From Phytophthora quininea (Eukaryota; Oomycota; Peronosporomycetes; Peronosporales; Peronosporaceae): a stretch of 64,000 nucleotides of DNA. Both the position numbers and the translations under genes were made by a program. This document shows positions 1 to 12,570 of the stretch, piece by piece. Each line of letters opens with the position of its first letter. The first letter of the stretch is position 1. A model generated the notes under the pieces. That model was not told the origin of the DNA. It made no database searches and saw nothing but the letters and a program-made list of their open reading frames with translations. The stretch covers positions 1,798,001-1,862,000 of the forward strand of contig JAAVTG010000554.1 of assembly GCA_011947345.1 (NCBI GenBank), read 5' to 3'.

Positions 1-1180
1 ATGTCAGCCATTTCTTCCTCGAGAGAGATTGACGCATCGCCAGCTCTGCTGCTCATGATGCCTGAGAGGTGGAGTTGGTCCCGGAAATTTCCAAACTTGG
101 GAACGATCGACCGAGCAGCCTCTGGTGCTAGCGCTAACACCAAAGCGGGCTTCGAAGCTGTGTTGGTCTCAATTTTGGCAGGGACGGATGTTGAGCCTGA
201 CGGGACCCTAGACGACAGCTGATCCGAGTTCGATGGCTCTTTGTCTTCGAGGTGGCATTTATCAATTGACAGGAACGCCACTGGAGCGATGTAGTCATCT
301 GAATGGAGCACCGTATGAGACTCATCGCTGCAATAACGAAAATTGCATGTTAATCACCCCAGCAGATCGAATATGCGCGTACGAAGCCTTACATGACGAT
401 CCGCTTCTTGAAGAGCGGGCAGTCCAACGTGAACGTTTCGTATTCTCCTCCTTCGCCGCAAACGTTCATCTGGTACTTTTTTCTGCAAAAGGCACAACGT
501 CAGCTACAGAACTCTTAAACGACTTCAACCTGTTCGCCCTTACCAGGTTCATGAACTGCGGTTGCAGCTCGGCGATCGTCTTGCCCAAATGCCTCCTCGG
601 TTGCAAGCCGATGGATGCCACCTTAACCAGGATGGCCTCCATTTCCGAGTCGATCATCTCCTGCAGCAACTCCGTCTGCTCTCGTCTCCATAAGTATCCA
701 AGTGAGGTAAGCCCCAGTCTCGAGCATCTAAAAATCAAACGCCATCAGTTCCATACCGCCAAATATTGCATCGACATTCACGTACACATTCTCCACTCTG
801 TTGCGTTGATAGGACGAGAAGATTGCGCCGGTGCAGACGCCCTGCACGTTGGGGAACTGCTCTTGGACTCGCTCCAGCAGTCGGTAGAGGTCCTCCACCT
901 CGTCACCGGCCGCCGACTCGTGGTAGTCAATGCCCGTCTTCACTGCTGTGCCCATAATGGTCTCCGAGACCAGCGGCAGCTCCATGCTCTCGGCCACCAT
1001 CGCCACGACCTGGTGACCCACCGACTGGAACATGAACGAGTCGATCTCGGCCGCGTCCGCCGACAGCTCCGTGGGAGGATGCAGATGCGCCAGACACACG
1101 ATCTCATGGCCGTACCGCACGCACTCCATCATGGCGTAGCAGCTGTCCTTGCCGCCGCTCACAAGCGCCACCACCTGCAT
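1..1180 (-). CDS. DPH6: Diphthine--ammonia ligase with C-terminal RidA-type domain, 3' end outside window
   Basis: Catalyses the last, ATP-dependent amidation of diphthine on elongation factor 2 in the cytosol. The chosen ATG (1178-1180) starts MQVVALVSGGKDSC; SGGKDS is the PP-loop of the ATP pyrophosphatase fold. An intron at 785-728 joins NRVEN to VCSRLGLTSLGYLWRR, and later exons carry the family motifs CGEGGEYETFTLDCPLFKK. A second intron lies near 545-472 (its acceptor is ambiguous around a run of A) and a third at about 383-334. Beyond it the frame stays open to the window edge with a DDYIAPVAFLSIDKC stretch leading towards the RidA/YjgF-like half known in the fused eukaryotic form. The catalytic half is complete; the C-terminal end is missing because the window stops. 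It is divergent from the Sec7 gene with only 137 bp between start codons. Confidence 0.88.
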
Positions 1181-1317
1181 CGCCGTGTCAATGCAATTGC
1201 TCGAGAAATGAGATGCTGACCAGTCCAATATTTGAAATGTAGCCATGTCACAAAAGTGAGTTTAGCCATCAAGTCGGTTTTGCTCTTTCTCCCTGTCGTA
1301 AGAGTTAACCGCTCGTG

Positions 1318-4300
1318 ATGGCGGTGCGCTCGGTGCTGCTGAGCGACATCCAGAGCGTGCTGAGCTTGGCTCGACGGCGTCATGGCTACCTGCTGAGCAG
1401 TGCAACCGGCCAGAAGCCCAAGCAGGTGCGAAACAAGCCTCGGTATTAAGGATTTAGTAAGTCTGATCTGTTTCAATCGCCTGCAGGATAATCCCCTCGC
1501 CGTGTTCCAGAGCTTCGCATTGCTTCGTGGTCGGCTATTACGTTGCGAGAGTGCGTTGAAACGTCCTTTATAGACATGAAAAGTCTTGTTTTGACGCTGT
1601 TGTCTACTGCAATTTGACCGTAGATATGACCGAGCTCTCACCTGTGAACGTGGTCAAACCCTTTTGGACGTGATTCGCCACAAAATGCCAGCAGCACGGT
1701 CACTGGCGCTGCTCTGCAAGCAGTGATCAATTTCCTGCATTCCTGGCCGTGGGCAGACGTGAAAGACCAAAACGCGGCGGGTGATGCGGTCTCGGACATT
1801 GTGGATGCAGTCAGCCACTGCAGATTCCAGGAGACAGGCGTCGAGAGCGACCAGAACGTACTGGTGCTGGTGGTTCATGTATTGCACGCGGTGGTGCGGT
1901 CTCCCTGCGGGTCCAGACTATCGGATCACTCCATGTGGCAGTTGGTCGAGTCGCTCTACGCCCTCAGTCGCGGCAATCGCCATGATGTACGTCGTATTTT
2001 GTTAAGAATTAATTGTCTGACAAAACTGACTATCTGATGAAATGTTTTACTCTAGCCGCACATTACGTTGCCGCTGCGTTCAACAGCAACCAATTTCCTG
2101 CATGACACGGTGGCGTTTATTTTCTCCAATCCAGCGATCTATTCGGACGCTGCTGCTAGTGGCCCATCCATTTTAATATGCAGAAGATCAGACCGGGCTT
2201 TGGTTTGCCGTGCGCTGTCAAGATCGTGGGTTTTTATGCCAGAAGCTGCACCAGAAGAATTTCTCGCCTCCTCCGCACCAGGACCTACGCCATCGTTGAC
2301 GGGAGTTACGAGCCGACGGGAAGTGTTGCTGTCATTCAGTCTCCTCCAGCGCGCGTTAATCGCTTGTGACGCAGATTTGATCACGAGTGTGCCATCGCTG
2401 ATGCTTTTATAAAAGATGACTTGTGTAGTGCCATCCTGCGCTACTGTCGTCTCGGGTACGATTTTGTCATGTTGTTGCGCTTGTTGCAAAACTAACGTTA
2501 TCGGTGTATGCAGTGCGTGCTCAGAGCTGAAGATCCCGGTAATTTGTCTCGAGATTATCCGACTGTTGTGGTCAAAGCTTCGTTCGGAGCTGAAAATGCA
2601 GGTCGAGGCGTTATTTAACAGCGTGTTCTATCATGCACTACACTGGACTATCGCAAATTTGGATGTGAACAATCCCGATTTTCCTCGTGGAGATGATGTG
2701 AAGCCTTCCGTTGGAGGTGCAAACGGGGAAGCCAGCGAGAAGGCTACAGTGGTGGTGGATGCTGCGACCGACGAGTTCTCTGGAGAAATGATGTCGAAGT
2801 CCCGATTGTTTAACATTTCCTTTGAAATTTTAGACTGCCTGGTGGATCTGCTGGCGGAGGCGACGCTCCTACCGGACTTGTACGTCAATTATGACTGCGA
2901 CGGAAACAGATGCGACCTAACGTATAACCTGTTCGAGCTGCTGTCCCAAGTCGTACAGCAGTCGCACGTCGCCTGCTTTGAATCTCACGAAGAAGCGCAT
3001 TTCCTTTGGGCCCAGGCTGTTGGAGAGATTGCTCTTCGCGGAATGTTTAATGCTCTGTATGTTGTGCATCTGCGTACCCATCCTCAAGCCAATGGTGCCG
3101 TCGATGGTTTCGACGGTGATAGTGGTGCACCAAGTGATGAAGAAGGCCATGAGGACACTTTACTCGTGGACCAAGAGGAGCAACATGCGCCTGCTAACGC
3201 AGCAGAGTTTGCCTCTGCGGAGGTTCTGTTTAAAAAGAGGCAGCGCAAGAAATTCTTCCAGCACGGTATCCAAGAGTTTAACCGGAAGCCACTGGCAGGC
3301 ATCAAGTATTTGCAGCAAAACGCTTTCCTCCCGACTCCACTCGACAGCGTTGCACTTGCTACATTCCTACGGTCATTGCCCCAGGGCCTGAACAAGAATG
3401 CAGTGGGGGTGTACCTAGGAGCAATGGGCAAAGAGGTCAAGGGATTTGAGAAGACGGACATCCATGAAGCAGATACGATGGACTTCCATCGTGACGTTTT
3501 GACAAACTTCGTCCGCTCCTTCAACTTTGAAGGCGAAAGTATAGTTGCCGCGTTGCGTATGTTCTTGGCCAGCTTCAGACTGCCCGGAGAAGCGCAGCAA
3601 ATTGATCGAATCCTGAACACCTTCTCTCTTCAAGTGTACGAGCAGTGCCGCGAGCGATTTTTGATGGCGTCGGTGGACGTGGCCTACTTGCTCTCTTTCA
3701 GCTTGATCATGTTGAACACAGACCTCCACAACCCGAACATTCGAGCTGACAAGAAAATGAAGCTGGAGGACTTCATCAAGAACAACAAGAACTATGGACA
3801 AGAGGTTTCCAAAGGTCTAGATCTACCGGAAGACTTTTTGACGGAGCTGTACAGCACTATCTCCAAGGGCGAGATTAAGACGTTCGAAGATGGGGGCAAG
3901 CATGGTGAAGTGACAAGCGATCGCTGGAAAGATTTGCTCAATCAAGCAGAAAGCGACCCGCGCAACTCTCGCTTGATCGTGCATCATCCATCTCTCCGAT
4001 CGAATAGTGCCCCTCGTGGTATTGGAGCTGGCCATGTAGGCTCGTCACCTCTTGCGCCGGATGTGATGCGGACAATGAAGCAGGCTCGGTTAACAAAAAG
4101 CGCATCGAGTCCAACGGGTGGATTGACGACGACTCCTCCAAAGAGCGATCGATGGAAGCAACGTAGTGATTCTGACGGGTTAGTGCCTTTGGACTGCGCT
4201 TCAGGCAACCAGTACGACCGTCATATCTTCGAACTGATTCAGCAGAGCCTTATACGAGCGTTCAGTAGTGTTTTCCAGCAATTTGTTGTGGATTCCAATG

Positions 4301-6874
4301 CGAAAGACGCAGCACGCGGAGAAGATCTTTCGGTTGGAAGTGACTACGAGATGCACTACGTCCCGCAAAAAGTGCGCTGCAACTTGCATGCAATGGGTTT
4401 GTGCTGTGTGCAGCCGTTGCATCGCATCTGTCGTTGTTGGAACACTGCAACGCCCTTTTCGTTCGCCTTTGCAAGTACACGGCGCTGTTTTCTTCAGACA
4501 TTTACCCGATGGGATACAATGGCCGTGAAAATGGCGTCTTGGTGTATTGTGATAACCAAAGTGCTCCGGTTGCCACTGCCGCTGTGCTTAAGCTCGTTAG
4601 CACATGCAGTTTGTCGCTTCAGAGTCGATCCTGGAAGTACTTCTTCTTGGCTGTCAGTGGTTTGCGTGAATTCCATGCACTACCGTCTCGAATCCTGTAT
4701 CCAAGTGAGGAGACACACCTAGAGCTAATGACTGCCGACGAGCGACTTGAGTTTATTGATTTGGTATACCAAAACAAAGAAGCACTCGAAAGAAAAATTG
4801 CGCTGAATGCCCAGAATCAAGATGGCGGCAACGACACTGGCGGCGGGTTTTTCAGCGGCGTCGCATGGCTACTATCAGCGCTCGACTCCAACCTTGGAGG
4901 AACGACGCCAGGATCATCAGTCCCGACCAAGGCGCGTCTTTCTCCTGGTTACGAGCAATATCAACTTAACCCTGCTGAGTTAGCCTTTCATACAGAAGAC
5001 CTTGTCATTGAGGGGAAGTCGTCGACGAAGCAGGACGTTGATGGTGAGCATGATAAAAGGGAGAGTTTGGCACTGACCAGTGGATCCGATTGACTCTACA
5101 GCCTTACCGACTGGACTTCCTAATCCACGACATTGCCAGCTTGCCGTCTCGTGCTCTGGCTGAGGTGATCGAAGCGCTGCACGATGAAATTCTGCTTGTG
5201 TTGAGAGGTTCCGACGACAAAGACGGTAAGAAAGAGCGGAGGAAATCCATGAGACCGCTTCTTAGCCAAGGTGGTTGCGTATTATACGAGCACCTTCTCA
5301 GCCAGATCATTGCGCTAAGCGGGTCTCTCTTTGACGGTGGGGTTGATGATGAAGACGGGATCTCTGCTGTACTGGAGGCTCACTACACTCAGATACTGGA
5401 GTGCTTGCAGCCGGTTCTTCTTACGAACCACAATCCAAGCGGATTGACGTACGAAAACGCTTGCTTCCTGCTCCACAAGTCAATCAACGGGTTGTTTGCA
5501 TGGGTAACTCGCACTCACAGCGATGCTAACGGACTGTTGCTGGTGAACTTCCTGGGCAGCTTGATGGAAATGAGCGGCGATGACGAGCTGATCCGGCCGT
5601 TCCTGACGTCCATTATGTGCGGACTGGATCGATACGTCGCGCTAGTGCAGCCCAACAACCTGCGATACACTCGCATGGACTGGTTAACGATCTGCAACTT
5701 GATCAGCTGGTCTGTCAGCATGCCACATGCAGCCTCGCACGCCTTCGGACTTTTAGAGCGACTGGTGTCGGACAAGATCTGGAACGGAGATGGCAACGAG
5801 ATCCTCATCAGCGACTGCTACACGAAGATGATCATGTTCGCAATGAAAGCTCGAGATCCGCATGACTCCTGGGCCCCATCGCGTCCCATCGATCTGCTAC
5901 TGTTCATGTTTGACACTCTCCGACCGGATGCGCCAAACTACGTCGAAGAGCGCCTCCGTTTCTCGGGTGGGATGGCTGTCGTCTCACGCCATCTTCTGCT
6001 GAACCAGATCAAGGAGGAATTATCAAATGAGCTTGTTGTGACAGCAATTGAAGTGTTGAAGCACATGCTGCAGGAACACACGGGGAACAAGCAGTCCTTC
6101 AAGGCCACTGCCTGGCTGGATGTACTGAGGTATGGACTCATTCCTGTGGGCTTTGACTTACTGAATGGCAACGGACCGAAGAGTTCTGGTGGGGCTCTGC
6201 AGTTTGGCGACGACGAGGAAGAAACCAACGCGTCCTTTTTGTATTATCGTCGTCAATTGCCGTCTGTTGACGATGCAAGCTCGCTGCAGCGTCCGAATGA
6301 CGTCCACAAAGAGACCAAAGCACCTCCAGTCCGTCGTCGACGACCATCTACCATGAAAGACCCATTGGCGTTGCGTCCTCATGTAGTAGTAGTGCAGATA
6401 TTATCCCTCGTAGTATGCGAGGAACTCCCGAAGCTCCTGACATGTCCAAAGTTCCCAACTGTGTGGGAGGATGTTGCAGAACTGCTAGTAGGTCTGCTTG
6501 AGCACACTGGCATGGAGAAACCTGCGTCTACCACTGAAGGAGCAGCCAGTGGGGAGGTGTTGATTGCTGCTTTGGAGCGACGAAGTGTCCTGTCGGCTCA
6601 TGAAGAGATTCTAGAGCACAGTAAGGGTGTTGTACGTCGTCTGACTGTGTTGCAGGGCGAAGAATCGAAACAGGAGGAAGAAGCTGCTGAGGAAGATGCT
6701 CAGCAGCCTCATGCGTTGATGAACGTGCTGTCTGCCAAATGCCGAGCCTACCCGGACTTGTTTGAGCAGCTCTTCCCGTCAAAGGACGACAACGCGTCAA
6801 CGGGTGGGCTAACGCCGCCGTTGGAAGAGGAAGAAGCGAACGCTGAGGAGAACAATAGCGACGAATCGAGTTAG
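1318..6874 (+). CDS. Large Arf guanine nucleotide exchange factor, GBF1/GNOM type, with Sec7 domain
   Basis: Activates Arf GTPases on Golgi/ER membranes. Exons: 1318-1425, 1487-1550, 1624-1986, 2056-2455, 2514 onward. The N-terminal part resembles the DCB/HUS region (SPVNVVKPF then LDVIRHK; SLM then FIKDDLC). The Sec7 domain lies at about 3220-3890 and keeps the catalytic glutamate finger in FRLPGEAQQIDR (Glu codon 3589-3591) and the helix MLNTDLHNPNI. Long HDS-like regions follow and the protein ends NNSDESS at 6874. The reading frame is broken repeatedly: near 1662-1665, 1682-1685, three places between 2165 and 2300, 2402 and 4399, each mended by adding one base. A further junction at 5044-5101 looks like an intron (GTGAGC...CTACAG) but its phase is off by one. 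As this is an essential single-type gene, sequence error is more likely than decay. Confidence 0.85.
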
Positions 6875-6956
6875 AGCGATGTAAATACTGCTCGATGGCA
6901 GCTAATATGGATTAGTGAAGCTGGCTAATATGTGTGCGATGGCACTGACAATAGTG

Positions 6957-9340
6957 TTATCCGATGGGTCTAACAGCGCTCGAGCTGGTTTCGGAGGTTG
7001 TTGCGTGCGCGTCCAGCAGACTCGCGTTCTCGTCCGCCTTGTTGTACACGCCCATGAGTTTCTCCGAGAAACACTGCGTGAACGTTTGGCTCAACAGGTT
7101 CATGACCACGTTCTTGAGATTGACGTCGTTCTCCTCCATTGCGATGTCGCAAAGCTGCTCGGTCACGTCTACGAGCTGCTTCAGCTGCTCGCTGACACGC
7201 GTGACGTTCTCCTCGAGTCGCTTTGCTCCGGGGTTTTGAAGTGCGTTCCCGCTTCGCACACCTGAGAGAGCTTCCACTTTGCGCACTTCAGCATCGACAT
7301 CGTTTGCGGGTTGGGTCTTGCCGTGGGGATTGACAATGGCCGCACGCTTCTCCAGCACTTGGATCGCTTCTTTGACGTGGCCTTGCACCATGGCAATGCG
7401 CTGGATGTTCTCCGTGCAATTGGCGTTTACGTGGGTCGTAATGTGGTCGAGGCACTTGTGGGCGCTCTCCAACTCGATTGCGAGCTTCTGCGTCTCGGCC
7501 TTCGCTGCCAGTCGCTTCATGTTCGAGTCTTCGATCTCGCGTTTGGCTGTCGCTAGCTCTTTCGCTCGTTGTTGAACCTTTTCGGACTCTTGGACTGTTG
7601 TTAGTGTGCGCTTTAGTGCAGCAATCTCCTCCGTGAGACTTTGGATGGTCGACGAGCTTTGCGCAGTCTTCTCGTTCGCTTCCTCGCGAAGTTGCTTCAG
7701 CTGCTGGTCGTTGTCGACATTGCGCTGGTTGACTTCCATGCGCAGACGATCAACTTCCTTCTGCAGGTCGCTTTTGGCTTCCGCCAGCGTCGTCTTTTCA
7801 CTCACGAGGGACTGCACCAGTGCTTTGGCTTTCTGGTGCTTGTCCTTGTTAACGGCGTTGATCGCATCGATTGAGGCTGTCAGTTCCTGGTTCTTCTTCT
7901 CGAGCGCGGCGCATTTGGTTTGTAGGCTCTTCAATGCGTCCTCGGCCTTCTGGAGATCTGCGTTGACGGATGCAGAACGCTGACGGTGCTCCGAAGTATC
8001 AGACTTCAGCGCCGTGTGCTGAGTCTGTAGCTCGGCCATCTCAACGCTCCATTTCTTCATCTCAGCCTTCAACGTAGCCACCTCGACTTCCTTCTCGGAG
8101 ATCGTCTCGTTGAGCTTCATGTTCTGCTTCATGAAGTCCTCAAGACGCTCCTGGGCAGCTAGATACTGCTGCTTGATCGTCTGCATTTCCCCAAGCTGGG
8201 ACTGCGTCTCGGCGATCAAACTGTCGCTGCGACTTCTGCCAAGGTTGACCTTCTCATACAGCTGCGTGATCTCGGTGAGCTTCTCTTCCAGCTCGACACA
8301 TTTCTTGCACGAGTACGACGCCAGTTCCTCGCTCTTGGTCTGCAGCTGAGTTTGCAGCGAAGACATTTGGTTTTGAGCTGTTTGGAGCTGCTGCTGTAGT
8401 GCTGCAATCTCTCCCTGGGTCTGAAGCACCTTCGTATCACTTTCATCGGCCCTCTGTCGGTAGCTGTCGAGCTGCTCCAGGTGGTAATCGTTGTCCGACA
8501 ATTGCTTTTGTAGGTGTTGGTTCTCGATCTTATGCTGCCCAAGCTGATACTCAAGCTCCTTGATCTTCTCCATGTCAGCTTTGTGTTGACCAGCGTCTTC
8601 TGCCTTCCTCTCATTCTGTTGAGTGTTGAGCTCGGTCTGGAGCGAACTCGCGCGGGCTTTCAGCGAGTCGATCTCGGTTTGCATGAGGCTGCGCTGCTGC
8701 TCCGTCGCAACACGAAGAGCTTCCAACTCGCTGCAGAATCGATCTCCCGTCTGAGTGGCTTGCTGAACTTCCGCCTCCGCCGCGCGAATACGCTCGCGCA
8801 AGTCGTTCAAGTCAAAATTGGCGGAGTTCAACTGCGCCTGCAATGCGTTAATCTCTTCGTCCGAGTGGGCAGATGCAGGAGCCAGGTCCACCAGCATGGG
8901 CTGCTCGCTCGCGGTCTTAGCGGCAGCTTCAGCGCGAGCAAGCGCTGCTTTCTGCTGCTCCAGTAGCTGCTCAAACTCGCGGTTTTCTTCTTCTCCGCCT
9001 CGAGCTGCGAGTTCATCGAGTCGGCAAAGCTCTTGGCGCGCGTCTTGAACTCGCTCTCCCTGGCTGCTGTCTCTCGCTTGAGCTTCTCGATCTCCTGCGA
9101 GAGTCGCTGCTGCTCTGCAGACGTGTCGACCGGCGGGGCCACCACGACGGCAGCAGCTGCAGACTCCTCGAGCTTCTTCTCGAGCGTCTTGACCTTCTTC
9201 TGCTCATCGGCCAGCTGCGCCCGCATGCTGTCGGCAAAGGCCTTGGTCTTGGCCTTGAGCGAGTTGAGCGTATCCTCCTTGGCCTGCACCTCCTGCTTCA
9301 GCCGCGCCACCTCGGCCGCATCCACCGGTGCCGACTCCAT
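6957..9340 (-). CDS. Long coiled-coil protein, golgin-like
   Basis: Not recognised as a named gene. From MESAPVDAAEVARLKQEV almost the whole protein (about 794 residues) is heptad-rich, Glu/Lys/Gln-rich coiled coil. Two N-terminal segments repeat each other: AFADSMRAQLADEQKKVKTL and SFADSMNSQLEAEKKK. The last 100 residues are less charged (CDIAMEENDVNLKNVVMNLL) and vaguely recall the end of GRIP-type golgins, but no clear GRIP domain can be claimed. The frame changes once at 8983-8986, a run of four T on the plus strand; one extra base joins AEKKK to NREFEQLLEQQ. Golgi tethering is a guess from architecture and from lying tail-to-tail with the Arf-GEF, 82 bp away; motor adaptor or centrosomal protein are equally open. 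Confidence 0.7.
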
Positions 9341-9714
9341 CGCTTCTCGCTGCCCGTACTCGCTTCTGCTTGGCTCGTGTGATGGAGAACTGGCAGTACC
9401 AGGCTAAGCTGCTGGTCAAGGCGACAGAAATACACCATGACGTGCGGTAAGAAGGATATGATCCGAGGCCAGATGATGGAGCTCCATTTAGAGTCTACGT
9501 ATCCCTGGCCACCTAATTCGAGCAAGTTGCCTTTTTCCGGGAGTGCAGGTCAACTTCAACTTTAAGTCACTCTGCTCAAATTGCAAATATGACTGGTTAT
9601 AATCCAAATATTTACACTTGATAACCACAATTAAGCACTCGTCTATAATTACGATTGCATACTGAAACCAAGGTTAACTCGGCCACGCTGTCGCGCACCA
9701 CCATTCTCGCGCTC

Positions 9715-10630
9715 ATGGACGCCGGGGCGGGCCCCTGGAGGGAGACGTGCACGCCAGCGGCGGCGACATTGACTCGCTGCTGTCCAGCGACGCCGACGTG
9801 GCCAAGACGCGGCGTCTGGCGGAGCCCAGCGAGCCTTACGAGCGCCACCGAGCCCACGATTTACGGGCCGAGTGCTATCGACGCGGCATTCGACCCGTAA
9901 AAAGGGTCCGAACGCGAATGACAATAAAAGTGGGTACATTTTGCTGTTGCGCAAAAGCGACGAAAGCGGAGCGGCCAATGGGTCGAACGATCCGAGCGAC
10001 AAGGACGGCGGCGACGACGACGCCAGCACCGCGGCAGCGTCCGATTCAGACGGCCGACCCAGCAGCAATTTGCCCAATCGAAGTCTGCAAGACAATGGGG
10101 CTCCAAATGGCCCCGACGTGCAGTCATTCTACGAAGGAATGCAGCAGCAGCAGAATCTGGTGCTGCCCATGCAGTACGCTGCTCCACCACCACCGCCTCC
10201 AATCCTCCCAAAGCCTACGACCAATAACCCCACGACAGACTTGGAGATTCTCAGCGGAATCGCCAACAGTTATACTCAGAACGTGGCAGCTGAAGGACAG
10301 CTCTGCGGGAACTGTCGGACGGTCGTCACGGACCAGTTAATGGAGTCGATCCGACTGGGCAAAACCAAGATGAAACTGCAGGAGTACCACAAGCTCTCGG
10401 ACCAGAGAGACCGAGACACGTTGCATTTGAAGGAGGTGTTGACCATCCTAGCAGACTTGAGGAGATCCTACCGAGAAGCCCAACAGACAGGCTTGAACCA
10501 TGAACTGCTGATTGAACTGCAGGACGATTTGGCATTTTTCAGAGCGCTAAAGGAACAGACAAAGCAGAGGATGCGGCATGCGATGCAGGAGGCGCGCGAT
10601 CGCAGTGACAAGTCCAACTTGGCGGCGTAA
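9715..10630 (+). CDS. SAP-like domain protein with proline run and C-terminal coiled coil
   Basis: Function unknown. The N-terminal part contains HDLRAECYRRGIRPVKK followed by SGYILLLRKSD, which has the shape of a SAP helix-turn-helix (nucleic-acid binding). An acidic, serine-rich linker, a glutamine-rich patch and seven consecutive prolines follow. A CxxC pair sits in GQLCGNCRTVV, and the last 90 residues form a charged coiled coil (LGKTKMKLQEYHKLSDQRDRD). Two one-base contractions interrupt the frame: CCCC at 9731-9734 right after the ATG, and AAAAA at 9899-9903 inside the SAP-like segment. With both mended the protein is 305 residues. Start chosen as the first ATG in frame with the acidic GGDIDSLLSSDADVAKT stretch. 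It is divergent from the coiled-coil gene across 374 bp. Confidence 0.65.
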
Positions 10631-11056
10631 AATGGATCAATGGCGAGCTCTCCGATCTGTTGGCGTGTACATGGAAGAAAAGTGTGCCGTCACAAAAGCT
10701 CAAGTCTTCGGTGTTGGTGTTTGGTGGTTGATCTTTCTGCTGTAATTGGCCCGAGATATCACGAGGGTTGGGCTGACTCGGAACTTGTGGCAGAAGCTCA
10801 TGAAGTTGGTCGTCTGATTCTGCCGATGTCGTTCAAGACGTGGGTCGTGGTCCTACACCTTCGCAACAGCGTGCGTTTGTGAGACTAAATGTTGTTGAAC
10901 TTAGTCTCATTGCAATCAAGTTGCTTGCAGTCAACGTGGAGGACAAAACGATAGTGCGTCCTCGCCTTGGCCATCGTGGGGCACTTTGCACTTCTTTGCT
11001 TGAGCTCATTCACGAATTTGCGTCTTGCTGGATCGCTTTGCTGAGCTCCTGGCGTC
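10631..11056. other. Intergenic region with SUT1 promoter
   Basis: This stretch holds the 3' flank of the SAP-like gene and the promoter of the transporter gene. Several short open frames are present but none has a recognisable domain or a codon pattern like the neighbours. The only feature I can support is the initiator-like motif listed separately. Confidence 0.6.
11004..11019 (+). promoter_or_regulatory. Oomycete initiator-like element of SUT1
   Basis: GCTCATTCACGAATTT lies 38 bp upstream of the SUT1 ATG. It fits the oomycete initiator (YTCATTYY followed by a T-rich flanking element) in most positions. Inferred from sequence only; the transcription start is not shown. Confidence 0.5.
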
Positions 11057-12570
11057 ATGGTTAACCACGTTGCAGTAATCACTCCGACGTATGATCAAGC
11101 GGATACCCCTCAGCACCTTGAATCGGTCGCTTTGGGTCTTCAAGACCGTCCTCCGAGACTCTCGACGATCTCGCACCTGGATTTCAACGACTCAGGAGAG
11201 GGAACCAAACACACTACTGGCTGTTCGGTGGCCATGCTTGTGCTGCTGGCCCTCCCACGTATGGCGATCAATATGGCTTGGTCAGCCCAATGGGCTGCTC
11301 TTGGACCGTATCTGGGCACAATGTTGCCACGATACGCCGTGCAACTCACTCAGCTGATTGGGCCGCTCTCGGGGATCATTGTGGCGCCCACCATCGGCGT
11401 TCTCAGCGATCGGAGCGCCTGCAAGTGGGGTCGACGTCGTCCGTTCTTGATGTACGGCGCTGTGACGTGTGCTGTGTGCTGGACGCTCATGGGATACACA
11501 CGAGAATTGGGAGTACTGCTGGGCGACTCGGGGACGACGCTCGTCCATGGACAGCGTGGCTGACCATCTGGTTCTACACTTGGATGGACATCACCGTCAA
11601 CGTCGTCCAAACACCTGCCTTCCTTATCATCGCAGACTTTGCAGGTGACCGACAGACACTAGGAGCTAGTATCGGTCAAGCCAGCTCTACCTTGGGGTCG
11701 ATTGTGGTGGCTGGCTACATCTACATCTTCGGTGCAGCACATTTGACGCTTCGCTGGTTCCTCGGTATGCTCTCAGTGACGATGTTGGCTTCAGTTGGTG
11801 TTGTCTGTGCATTTGCTCAAGAGCAATCCCCGCCCGTTAAAGATCTGGAGCTGCTGCCTGAAGAGAACAGTAGTACTAGTATACTGGAGCGCATTGGAGA
11901 AGCCTTTGGCTGCATTTACCACGGGCTGAAGACGCTCCCGCGCATGTTGGCTGCGTATTGCCTTGTGCTCTTCTGCGTGCAGTTTGGCTTCACTGCGTAC
12001 AACGGCAACAAAGGACAGTTCTTCGGCATCGAAGTCTACGGAGGCAACGCGACTGAAGCGGACGTCTGTGGACCCGATCACTGCAGCGAAGGTCAACATC
12101 GTTATAACGAGGGAGTGCACATTGCGGGAGGTCTGGCAGATCTGCTGTTCAATGTACTCGGGTACTTGTACTCGTGGGTGCTGCCATTCCTTGTGTACCG
12201 ACTGGGCACCCGATCTGTTGTCACGGTGGCCTGCATCCCTCAAGCTCTGCTGATGGTCATGGCGTTTACGAAGATTGTAGATGTGGACGTGCTGATCGTC
12301 GTCCTGACAGCCATCACCCAGGCGACGGTCTTCGCACTCATCGTTCCGCTCATCATCTTCGTGTTTGGCTGCGACGCGCAAGTTGGCATGTACGTTGGCG
12401 CCCTCAACTCAGCGAACTGCTTTGGTCAGCTGCTTAACTTCATGGTGGGAGCTGCGCTGGTGGAGACATCGATGGGGTATGCCCTGCCAGTGTTTGTCGG
12501 AGGTGCGCTATCGTTCTTAGCTGCGGTGATTAGTCTAGTGGCGCTACGGATCGACATGCGCTCCATGTGA
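11057..12570 (+). CDS. Sucrose/SLC45-type MFS transporter, copy 1
   Basis: A 12-helix sugar:proton symporter of the glycoside-pentoside-hexuronide/SUT/SLC45 type, presumably at the plasma membrane. The diagnostic loop SDRSACKWGRRRPF follows a QLIGPLSGIIVAPTIG helix, as in plant SUTs. Other family landmarks shared with the three copies downstream are YTWMDITVNVVQTP, ADFAGDRQTLGASIGQ, FTAYNGNKGQFFG and GALNSANCFGQLLNF. The frame breaks once at GGGG 11530-11533 (between helices 4 and 5); one extra G gives a continuous 504-residue protein. The N-terminus is longer and more diverged than in the 43-48 kb copies, so this is an older paralogue, 30 kb away from the cluster. Substrate is not shown by the sequence. 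Confidence 0.82.

Noticed and set aside
233..1219. Open frame of 328 codons on the plus strand
   Set aside because: Antisense to DPH6, whose exons show clear family motifs on the other strand.
1318..6874. Arf-GEF as a pseudogene
   Set aside because: All breaks are one-base changes in short runs, the Sec7 domain and its catalytic glutamate are preserved, and such genes are essential; sequence error is the simpler reading.
10640..10882. Small frame after the SAP-like gene
   Set aside because: No homology-like motif, no initiator upstream and it lies where a 3' untranslated region is expected.
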